Part shown: piece after piece, positions 25,401-31,942 of the stretch
How positions within the stretch are numbered: the first letter of the stretch is position 1
Layout: the number at the start of each line of letters is the position of its first letter
NCBI GenBank assembly: GCA_022823725.1
Contig: JAJEHL010000026.1
Location: 310,001-374,000 of the forward strand
Direction of reading: 5' to 3'
DNA from: Candidatus Latescibacterota bacterium
Lineage (GTDB): Bacteria > Latescibacterota > UBA2968
Length of the DNA stretch: 64,000 bases
Notes under the pieces: model-generated
Told to the model about the DNA's origin: nothing
Databases searched by the model: none
What the model saw: only the letters and a program-made list of their open reading frames with translations
Made by a program: the position numbers and the translations under genes

Positions 25401-28400
25401 TCGCCCGCCGCCTCCAGAACGCCTGCGCGAGCCAGTATCTCGAGCATCCGGCGGAACAGACGGCTGTGTTCATCCAGGACTCCCAGGCGCTGCCGCAAAT
25501 CTTCGGAGTCCACGGCGGTGCCCGCCTTCCTCTCCCATCCGAGCTTCTCCAGGGCCGAGAGCGCAAAATGCCGCGCCATGCACGAGAGGTCCGCCAACCA
25601 GGCGGGCCTCAATCCGGCGTCGACTCCTTCCGCCGCCAGGTAGTCGGAGAACAGCTCCCAGCGGTCCGCAACCTCTCCCGGACTCGGGAGGAAATCCGCT
25701 GGCAGCAGTCCCGGCGCAAGGGTGCTTTCGCGCCACATGACCTCGTAGAGCAGTTCCTGAACCCCTTCCACTGCCGAGAGCAGCGCCGCCCGCGTCGCGC
25801 GCTTCACCATGAATCCGCTCAATTCGCCGATCAGGACCCCACTCTGGTCGTAGAGAAGGAAATCCCCCACGAAGACCTCCGGCGACCCGCCGGTTTCGGC
25901 ATCCGGTTCCCGATTCTTCGAAGCCTCCCGCATGCGCACGTGGCAGAGAAACCGATCCGGTAGCCGATCCGGCAGCCACAGCCGCTCCCAGCCGAACGGC
26001 AGATAGGTGATTCCATCTTCGGCTCCACCCGGATTGCGCGCGGCTCCCATCACCTGAAAGCAACCGTCGAGCAGGAGCGGGTGTACGTCGAGATCGTTCC
26101 CGCCGAGAGCTTCGGGAAAACATACTTCTCCCAACGCCTCGCCCGCCCGGGACCAGACCATCCTCAGCGTGCGGAACGATGGGCCGAGATCAATCCCGAC
26201 GCCCGCCTTGGCGCGGTAAAACGCCGACACGTCTTCGGGCGACAGATCGGCCTTCAGGCTTTCCAGATCCACCTGCTCAGAGGCTTGCCTTGCGCCGGCA
26301 TCCGATGGCGCGCGACATTCCGCGTGCAGCGTCCAATCCTCCTCTGCCTCTCCTTTGCTGAATATTCGAACGAGGCGCGAAGGCTCCTCTCCCGGAGCCT
26401 CGAGCAGAACCTGCATTTCCCGGCCCCTGCCTTCATCGTTATCCGCACTCTCCTCCAGGAAGATCAGCGCATTGTGCAGTTGCATTTCCTCGATGACCAT
26501 CGATCCGCTTTCCTCAGCCATGGATGCCGATATCGCCATTGCCCCATAGAGCGCGCCCGGGGCTATGACGCGGCCGAACACTCGGTGATCGTTCAGCCAC
26601 GGCGGGTCTGAGGGGAACACTTCTGTCTCGAACGCAATCTCGCCGCTGGCGGATTCATGCCTCTCGCCCAGGAGGGGATGGCCAGCACTCTGCCGCCGTC
26701 GTTTCGGTGCTTCGACCCAGTAGCGTTCGCGCTGGAAAGGATAGCCCGGCAGCGAAATACGGCGCCGGGTTTCACCTGCGAACAGTCCGGCAAAGGACAC
26801 GGAAAGACCTGCTTCATAAGCATTTGCAACCGCCGCTGTAAACGCGCGATCAGCTTCTGCTTGCGACACTTTGGACGAGGGACGCAATAAGCTCGGTAGC
26901 GCGACAGGGGGACCCTCTGCCGTGTCTGGCCACGACAGGGTCGCCATTGTACTCAGCACGGCGTGCGGACCGACTTCAATGACGAGATCGACGCCCAGCT
27001 CAGCCAATGTCTCGATGCTTGGCGCAAATGCCACTGGCTTTCGCGTGTGCTGACGCCAATACGCACTATCCTGACGTTTTCCCGTTTCCAGCACCTGACC
27101 CGTCACATTGCTCACCAGGATGAGCGACGGGGGCGCGATCGCGATCTCTGAGACTATGGCATCCAGTTTGTCCAGCATCGGCTCTACCAATGCACTGTGG
27201 AATGCGTGCGTGGTGCGCAAGCGGCTGACCCGAATGTCCTGCGCGAGGAAGTGCTCGGAGATCGCCTCGACTTTTTCTTCGGGACCGCTCACCACCTGAT
27301 GCGCTCTGTTGTATGCCGCAATGCTCAGTCCCACGCCTGTGGAGGCTGCGTTCAATTCGTCGAGGGCTGATTCTACCTGTGACACGTCCGCAAAAATGGC
27401 CGCCATGGCCCCACCACCGGGCAGTGTCGCTGTCAGTTCACCTCTCGCCGCGGCAAATCGCACACCTTCTTCTATGCTGAAGACACCTGCTGCTTGCGCC
27501 GCTGCCAGTTCTCCAAGACTGTGTCCGAGCACCACACTGGGTGTAATACCCACACTTTTCCAGAGCGCCGTCAGCGCGCATTCTATCGCAAAAATGGCCG
27601 GTTGTGTCCACTCCTGGGCGGATAAATCACCGGCGTGCCCGAACATCACATCGAGCAACGAGGTGCCTCGCGCTTCTCGCAGCACGGCGTCGCATTGGTC
27701 CAGGACTGCCCGCACCACTGGTTCGGTGTGGTACAGGTGCTCGCCCATACCGACCCACTGGCTACCCTGTCCGGTATATACAAATGCGATTTTGGAGGGC
27801 GTTTGCGGTGCAGGTCTCGTGCTGATCTCTGCGAGTGCATTCAGGCTCTCGCGCAGCGATGCGCCATCGCTGAATACGATGCCCGCGCGGTGAGGGAAAT
27901 GGCTTCGTCCCACGCCGGCTGTCCACGCCATGTCGGCAAGCAGGGCTTCATCTTCGGAAGCAAAATCGCGTTTCAGGTACTGCCTCGCCAGGTCTCGAAG
28001 CGCTTCATCGGATTTTCCCGATAGCGGCAGCAACCGCGTCCTGCGCGCGCCGAGTTCTTCCTCCGGCGGTAGCACTGACTTCGGTAGAGAAATGGCAACA
28101 GGCCGTGCGAGTCCCACGGGTAAATACTCTTCATCACTGCTTTTTGGTGTTCCGTACCCCTCCACTATGACATGCGCGTTTGTGCCCGACCATCCGAACG
28201 AATTCACTCCCGCAATCGGTGGTCGTTCGGCGTTGAGGGGCCAGTCCATTGCCTCGGAAGTCACTCGCAGAGGTAGTCGATCCCAGTCCATGTTCGGATT
28301 GGGATTCTCGAAGTGCAGATGCTTTGGGATCACGCCCCGCTTCATCGAGAGTACGGTCTTGATCAGGCCCGCAACCCCCGCGGTTGGCTCCAGATGACCG

Positions 28401-29464
28401 ATATTTGTTTTTACCGAGCCGACGAGTATCGGGTTGTCCGCCTCGCGCCCCCTGCCGTACACCGCTGCTGTCGCGTTTATCTCAATGGGGTCGCCCACCT
28501 CTGTGCCCGTTCCATGTGCCTCCACATAATCGACTTCCGATGGCAGAATTCCCGCCCGCGATAGTGCCTCTTCGATCACGCGCTCCTGTGCCGGACCGTT
28601 TGGTACCGTCAGGCCTGTACTCGCGCCATCCTGGTTTACCGCGGTGCTTCGGATGACGGCCCAGATGTGATCGCCATCGGCCTCTGCTTCGCTCAGCCGT
28701 TTGAGGACCACAATTCCGCAGCCTTCACCTCGCACGAAGCCATTCGCAGACGCATCAAACGCCTTGCATTGCCCGTCTGGCGACAACATCCCGGCATTTC
28801 CCCGCAGTTCGGTTAGCCGCCCGGAAAGGATCGCCTGCACCCCGCCCGCCAGTGCCAGATCCGCTTTGCCCTGCTGCAATTCAGCAACCGCCTGGTTTGT
28901 CGCAACCAGCGACGACGAACAGGCGGTATCTACCGCCATTGCCGGTCCCCCCAGTCCCAATGCGAAGGCTACTCGACCTATGGCTGTGTTCAGAGAGGTG
29001 CCCGCGACAGAGAAGAGGCTGGCGGAAGGCTCGGCAGTTCTACTGGATCCCAGGATTACGCCCCGATAATCGTTGTTGCTGATTCCCGCGTACACACCGG
29101 TGCGGCTACCCTTTAGCCGATCCGGATCTATCCCCGCGTCCTCGAGCGCCTGCCAGCTTGTCTCCAGCATCATCCGCTGCTGCGGATCCAACAATTGCGC
29201 TTCGACCGGCGAAATGCGGAAGAAGGTGGCGTCGAACTGGTCGATGTCATCGACGAAGGCACCGAAACGGCAGGCGTCGTTCTGCACCTCAGCGTCTGGG
29301 AAGAGCGTGCCTATGCGACCGATGCCAGAGCCTGGAGCCCCTTCTGTCACGGCGTTCTGACCGGCTTCGAGCAGACGCCAGAAGGCAGAGATATTCGGCG
29401 CGTTGGGAAATCGACACGCCATACCTATGATCGCTATTGGTTGGTCTGATTTATCCGGCTTCAT
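19406..29464 (-). CDS. Type I polyketide synthase: KS-AT-DH-MT-ER-KR-ACP-KS-AT(degenerate)
   Basis: 3352 residues, start preceded by GGAGG. KS1 (about 8-430) has Cys182 in DTACSSS, plus EAHGTGTEVGDP and KTNIGHLEP. AT1 (about 565-900) has Ser649 in GHSLGE, and HAFHS, which suggests malonyl-CoA. DH has His960 (HRVFGRVIAP) and Asp1133. A C-methyltransferase carries EVGAGTG (near 1465). ER has HAGAGGVG (from 2000). KR has VTGGLGGIG (near 2192), but His2335 (SNHAAAN) replaces the catalytic Tyr. ACP has Ser2498 (LGMDSLMA). KS2 keeps Cys2733 as NCASS. AT2 reads GRDIGE (Asp3192 for Ser) and lacks about 88 residues. There is no thioesterase. Domain order fits a reducing, methylating, probably iterative lipid or polyketide synthase, as in small sponge-symbiont PKSs. 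The product is unknown. Confidence 0.93.
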   Translation of the reverse strand: MKPDKSDQPIAIIGMACRFPNAPNISAFWRLLEAGQNAVTEGAPGSGIGRIGTLFPDAEVQNDACRFGAFVDDIDQFDATFFRISPVEAQLLDPQQRMMLETSWQALEDAGIDPDRLKGSRTGVYAGISNNDYRGVILGSSRTAEPSASLFSVAGTSLNTAIGRVAFALGLGGPAMAVDTACSSSLVATNQAVAELQQGKADLALAGGVQAILSGRLTELRGNAGMLSPDGQCKAFDASANGFVRGEGCGIVVLKRLSEAEADGDHIWAVIRSTAVNQDGASTGLTVPNGPAQERVIEEALSRAGILPSEVDYVEAHGTGTEVGDPIEINATAAVYGRGREADNPILVGSVKTNIGHLEPTAGVAGLIKTVLSMKRGVIPKHLHFENPNPNMDWDRLPLRVTSEAMDWPLNAERPPIAGVNSFGWSGTNAHVIVEGYGTPKSSDEEYLPVGLARPVAISLPKSVLPPEEELGARRTRLLPLSGKSDEALRDLARQYLKRDFASEDEALLADMAWTAGVGRSHFPHRAGIVFSDGASLRESLNALAEISTRPAPQTPSKIAFVYTGQGSQWVGMGEHLYHTEPVVRAVLDQCDAVLREARGTSLLDVMFGHAGDLSAQEWTQPAIFAIECALTALWKSVGITPSVVLGHSLGELAAAQAAGVFSIEEGVRFAAARGELTATLPGGGAMAAIFADVSQVESALDELNAASTGVGLSIAAYNRAHQVVSGPEEKVEAISEHFLAQDIRVSRLRTTHAFHSALVEPMLDKLDAIVSEIAIAPPSLILVSNVTGQVLETGKRQDSAYWRQHTRKPVAFAPSIETLAELGVDLVIEVGPHAVLSTMATLSWPDTAEGPPVALPSLLRPSSKVSQAEADRAFTAAVANAYEAGLSVSFAGLFAGETRRRISLPGYPFQRERYWVEAPKRRRQSAGHPLLGERHESASGEIAFETEVFPSDPPWLNDHRVFGRVIAPGALYGAMAISASMAEESGSMVIEEMQLHNALIFLEESADNDEGRGREMQVLLEAPGEEPSRLVRIFSKGEAEEDWTLHAECRAPSDAGARQASEQVDLESLKADLSPEDVSAFYRAKAGVGIDLGPSFRTLRMVWSRAGEALGEVCFPEALGGNDLDVHPLLLDGCFQVMGAARNPGGAEDGITYLPFGWERLWLPDRLPDRFLCHVRMREASKNREPDAETGGSPEVFVGDFLLYDQSGVLIGELSGFMVKRATRAALLSAVEGVQELLYEVMWRESTLAPGLLPADFLPSPGEVADRWELFSDYLAAEGVDAGLRPAWLADLSCMARHFALSALEKLGWERKAGTAVDSEDLRQRLGVLDEHSRLFRRMLEILARAGVLEAAGEDFVIAVGAGDPLPEGIPGNPEQFAAQVSERYSYASSEIGIFRRSAGALAEVLRGEEDPLSLLFGSGEPSAADLYFKAPIYRASNRMLGDAVRTLVAGLPEGRRLRVIEVGAGTGSATESVLPELPEGRYDYMYTDISAGFFAQAEGLFGDECIEYRVLDIEKDPVEQGFDAHGYDLLIASNVLHATRYLEETLTHCRSLLAPSGHLVALENLCGQDWLDMTFGQLDGWWRFSDDCRPTYALAGPDVWRQSLGSVGFEGVEILGLGGPDDAEMPDRGVILAQLPEDVAERRGVWVLAADRGGAAAELAMELAARNQTVVLASDAGSTGEGPADAKTAVIHTSLEMEHRESWRSLLEDLPRHAALSGVVHFAALDGPGPDTTTAEMAENVKRVGASALALAQGLADADVTPEKGLWFLTRGAQVLERERAGELAGATLWGFGKVLAREASHMQPKMIDLDPEPTAPPIDLANELLYPDTEDQIVHRGSRRRVARLVRTGEGTDRINLPEEPGWMLGVGEDGAIADLQVAPTPLKSKEVRVAVEAAGLNFWDVFAALGLIDEKFLGTEFCGHIIEVGSEVASVAVDDRVVGLAFGTFGPEVVTRAELLAPAPPDLSATALASMPTVFVSVALSYELAELKAGDRVLIHAGAGGVGLAAIQWAQAAGAEVFATASAPKQAYLRSLGVKHVFDSRQTKFGEEILEATDGAGVDVVLNSLTAEGFIDASLACLAHGGRFVELAARDILSEEEMAAVRPDVAYYIVNLHAMKGDDPARPGALLRDIMERLAAGELTPLIHTRWPLAEARRAIEFMRDGRHIGKIAFANSPLTSGRLREDRTYLVTGGLGGIGCVMADYLADRGAGAIALNGRRAPDPEAEETIRRLRERGVTVQVELADVTDADAIDEMLARIDETLPPLGGVIHSVGVLSDGALGNQSWERFEQVLWPKVLGAWHLHRATEDRDLDMFVLFSSVAGVLGNPGQSNHAAANAFLDQLAAHRRALGLPGQTIAWGAWSELGEAEEQRERIAERLEARGTDWITPQQGLRAFDQLVREDAATSVVLAADWLSYGEGLEYRMPLLEDLLSTISEDEVDSPALADDLMSRLAETPAAEREALLVSFLQQELQAVLRLPTAPEPTVGFFDLGMDSLMAVELRNRLNRAFADEYVVPNTVVFDYPDIARLANHLIEELGEVSTAPAPPPQVQPEPEPQTEVQREDNGIAIVGMACRFPGAPDLSAFWQQLEAGADAVTDGRRDSGSWNALAKDLPPEYAAYRQGGFVEGIDQFDARFFRISPIEARMMDPRQRMMLETTWQALEDAGMDPDKLRGSRTGLYAGIATSEYRDLMTASDYGISYLSTAASMTVGRIAFLLGLEGPTIPVELNCASSLVAVHQAVMGLREGEIDMALVGGTHAVLSPELTKEMAELGILSREGQCKTFDASADGFVRGEGCGMIVLKRLSEAEADGDRIWGVIRGSAVNQNGASAGPTVPNGPAQERVIEEALSRAGVAPSEVDYLEAHGGASELGDPIEVQAAAAVYGKGREADRPLLIGSVKTNIGHLEPAAGVAALIKAVLAMKRGVIPKNLHFENPSPHIDWDRLSVQVVSALTDWPRHPDRPPRAGVSAFGISGTNAHAVVEGYDSPDATPVGSAQPVSLSVVDLIGEEEEFAPRQTRLLPLSGKSDEALRDLTERYLSWLDALASEDVDLLADMAWTAGVGRSHFDHRAGIVFQDTESLRERLQTLAEIGERPEPHTATKVAFAYTGQDSQWIGTGKELYESEPVVRAVLDRCDEVLREERGTSLLDVMFGQTDDLSDLPAIYALESALTALWSSVGIQPSVVVGRDIGEIAAAQAAGVFSLEDGLRVALERDTDSLEATLADVTIASPSLTLVSSVTGEIESLDAAYWHRQAQEQAAFDKCLKKLADQGIDVLIEIGPNAVLDPIEGDAEPPVVLSSLGDDRFVQAVAKAYEAGLTVSFPGLFAGETRRRISLPSYPFQHQHYWIQ

Positions 29465-29490
29465 GTGACACCTCCATGTTCGCGCGGGTT

Positions 29491-30417
29491 TTACAATAGG
29501 CGATTAATCTCGAGAAATGCCCGGACCATATCAACGCATTTCGCTGGTTTTTCCAATTGAAGCAAATGCGTTGCCTCTGGCACGAAATCGTAATCTACAG
29601 TTAAAATGTCACCAAGGTCAATGGTCGGCAGAAATGCATAGGGCAAGGTAGGGTCGGCTCCGATGACCTTTGTGGGACAAGACAGTGTTTCAAAATCCGC
29701 CAGTGCAGAAAAACTCCTGAAATAATCAGTGATCTGCGCTTCGTAGTCGCGAGGACACCGAAGCTCGTAACCCTGTTCATCAGCAGACTTTCTAAGGGTT
29801 GTCCGCGCCATGAGTTCCCGAACCCCGGAAACGACGCGTGAGAAGCCGGGCAGATAGCTAAGGAGTTCTGCAAAATCCTCTTCTGTTTGAAACAGATACC
29901 CGCGGCGGCGGGTAGTTGCGGCTGCGTGTTCGATGGCCTTATCAAATTCTATCTGGCTATTGCCGGGCTTGCACAAGGGGGGATCAAATAGAATCATCGC
30001 CGATAAATGGCTGCTTTGGGCAGACGACCACAGGTCTGCCATAGCCGTTAGTGATAGGAGGGTTATCAGCGCAGAAGCAGAGTGAAATATACCGGTTTTT
30101 GGTTTATTCCCATAGTGACGGTCAATGGATTCAAAAATACAGATCTGGTCGCGGACCAGCGTTGGGATATTGTGTTTTTCGCGTGAACCAACGGTATTCC
30201 AGCCGTGGTTCCTGAGGTCGAAGATGACGAGGTCGAAATCATCGGCGAGCAGTGACCAGAAGGGGTAATAGAGATCTATTGCGAGGCCATTGCCGTGGCT
30301 CAGAACGAGTCGGGGGCCTTCGGGATTTCCATGCCGCCGCAAGGTGGTGACGGTGTCATCGTCGAGTTGGACTTCGCATGTCGAAAGTGGTTCGGGTATT
30401 TCCCACACATTATTCAT
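29491..30417 (-). CDS. Alpha/beta hydrolase preceding the PKS
   Basis: The 308-residue protein (from the ATG at 30417) has the alpha/beta hydrolase order: oxyanion region LVLSHGNGLAID, then FDLRNHGWN, a nucleophile elbow GIFHSASAL (Ser in H-S-A-S), an acid strand near KVIGADPT, and a final catalytic His in EATHLLQLEKP. The PKS starts 26 bp after its stop, so the two are almost certainly co-transcribed. It could release or edit the PKS product, since the PKS has no thioesterase. The frame extends upstream to 30585 with residues that lack family similarity. The start is not firm, because the ribosome-binding site is weak. Confidence 0.8.
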   Translation of the reverse strand: MNNVWEIPEPLSTCEVQLDDDTVTTLRRHGNPEGPRLVLSHGNGLAIDLYYPFWSLLADDFDLVIFDLRNHGWNTVGSREKHNIPTLVRDQICIFESIDRHYGNKPKTGIFHSASALITLLSLTAMADLWSSAQSSHLSAMILFDPPLCKPGNSQIEFDKAIEHAAATTRRRGYLFQTEEDFAELLSYLPGFSRVVSGVRELMARTTLRKSADEQGYELRCPRDYEAQITDYFRSFSALADFETLSCPTKVIGADPTLPYAFLPTIDLGDILTVDYDFVPEATHLLQLEKPAKCVDMVRAFLEINRLL

Positions 30418-30716
30418 AACAGGGTTTCCAATGGCATTGGTACTAAAGAATGGCACGCAGCGCGCTGCACGACACAAAATAGCTTCGCGTCGAGGACGGA
30501 CGTGCCATGTTATGCAGTTATAGAAAGTCTTGCAAGAATATTTTTTACTAACATTTGCCAGAAATATAAAACAAAAATCGCGCATAGCCCTTGACAGAGT
30601 GTTTGGAAAGATGTTGTTTTACAGAGTGTTAGTGGTAAGAAGTAATCATGGATTAATGGCAGGCCCGTTATCGCTTTGCTGTGCCTGTAAATAGATTCTT
30701 ACGCGGAGGCGTTTCC
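30418..30716. other. Divergent intergenic region between PKS operon and propeller gene
   Basis: This stretch of about 300 bp must hold promoters for both directions. A TTGACA lies at about 30592-30597 on the plus strand, but no convincing -10 stands at 16-18 bp. An AT-rich part (30530-30580) would suit the minus-strand start of the PKS operon. I see no gene or RNA here. Confidence 0.4.
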
Positions 30717-31934
30717 ATGCACATCCTCATGATCACTTTATCAATTGCCTCGCTCTTCCTGACTGGCAGTGGCTTTGCTGCCGATTGGCCGCAGTGGTTT
30801 GGTCCCAATCGCGATGGGATTTCCTCTGAGACAGGCGTGCTCAAAAACTGGCCTGATTCCGGGCCCGCTGTTCTCTGGCGAATACCGCTGGGCGAGGGTT
30901 TTTCGAGCATTGCCGTTGCACGGGGCGCAGCTTATACTATGTTTGCTGAAGGCAAAGATGAGTACGCGGTATGTCTGGATGCTGCGACAGGAGAAGAGCG
31001 CTGGCGCGTTAAGACGGGAAGCAATTTTTCGGACTGGCAGGGTGGGAATGGTCCCAGATCGACTCCCATAATTGACAAAGAACGGGCCTTCTTTTTGGGC
31101 GCAAACGGACAACTTTATGCACTCAATGTTGAGGACGGCGAAACGGTATGGTCTCACCATTTACAGACTGAATACATAAGTGATCCCCCTCACTGGGGCT
31201 TTTCTACTTCCCCTTTGCTGGAAGGTAACTTGCTGATTGTCGAGGTTGGGGGTTCCTCTGGAAATTCTTTTATTGCCTTTGATAAAACCACCGGCAATGT
31301 TGCATGGGCTTCTCAAGATGATGCGCCTTCTTATGCTTCACCCATTGCTATTACTGTGTCTGATGTTCGGCAAATTGTCTTTTTTCCAGCCTCTGGCCTG
31401 GTTGGTGTCGCTGCCAGAGATGGCCGATTTCTGTGGCGATATCCCTGGCAAACGGGTCCCGATGTCAATGCCGCTACGCCTGTTTTTCTCGCTCCGGATA
31501 GACTTTTTATCTCTTCGGGGTATGGCAAAGGCGCGACGGTTATCCAGCTTATTTCCCAGAACGGTCAGTTTTCGGTAAAAAAAGTATGGTTCAATCGCGG
31601 TATGAAAAATCACTTTGCCTCTTCCATACATCACGAAGGGTACCTCTATGGCTTTGACAACGCCATTCTCAAGTGCATTGCCGCGGATACCGGGCAGGAG
31701 CAATGGCGCAAACGCGGCTTTCAAAAGGGGTCACTCATCTTTGCGGACGGGTATTTGATCGTCCTGGGCGAACAGGGCAAGCTGGCTCTGATAGAAGCTA
31801 CACCTGAAGCGTACATAGAAAAAGCCAGTGCTCAGATTTTGTCTCCGCGGTGCTGGACGCCACCCACACTATCTAATGGCAGGCTTTATCTTCGAAACCA
31901 CAGTGAGGTGGTTTGTTTGGATTTGAGCCGTTGA
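30717..31934 (+). CDS. Exported PQQ-type beta-propeller repeat protein
   Basis: From the ATG at 30717 (GGAGG 7 bp upstream) the protein has 405 residues with a Sec signal peptide ending near SGFAADW. The mature part begins WPQWFGPNRDG, a start common in planctomycete-like PQQ-repeat proteins, and has repeated blades of the type CLDAATGEERWRV, ALNVEDGETVWSH and CIAADTGQEQWRK. These W-rich blades resemble BamB and alcohol-dehydrogenase propellers but lack evident PQQ-binding catalysis. It is probably a periplasmic scaffold or binding protein. Its stop lies 8 bp from the convergent GWxTD gene's stop. Confidence 0.88.
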   Translation: MHILMITLSIASLFLTGSGFAADWPQWFGPNRDGISSETGVLKNWPDSGPAVLWRIPLGEGFSSIAVARGAAYTMFAEGKDEYAVCLDAATGEERWRVKTGSNFSDWQGGNGPRSTPIIDKERAFFLGANGQLYALNVEDGETVWSHHLQTEYISDPPHWGFSTSPLLEGNLLIVEVGGSSGNSFIAFDKTTGNVAWASQDDAPSYASPIAITVSDVRQIVFFPASGLVGVAARDGRFLWRYPWQTGPDVNAATPVFLAPDRLFISSGYGKGATVIQLISQNGQFSVKKVWFNRGMKNHFASSIHHEGYLYGFDNAILKCIAADTGQEQWRKRGFQKGSLIFADGYLIVLGEQGKLALIEATPEAYIEKASAQILSPRCWTPPTLSNGRLYLRNHSEVVCLDLSR

Positions 31935-31942
31935 TCGCTGCC

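Noticed and set aside
23991-25963. Several long plus-strand frames (231, 258, 213 residues) opposite the PKS
   Set aside because: The PKS coding strand has high GC and strong codon bias, which opens antisense frames; the products are Arg/Pro/Ser-rich without domains.
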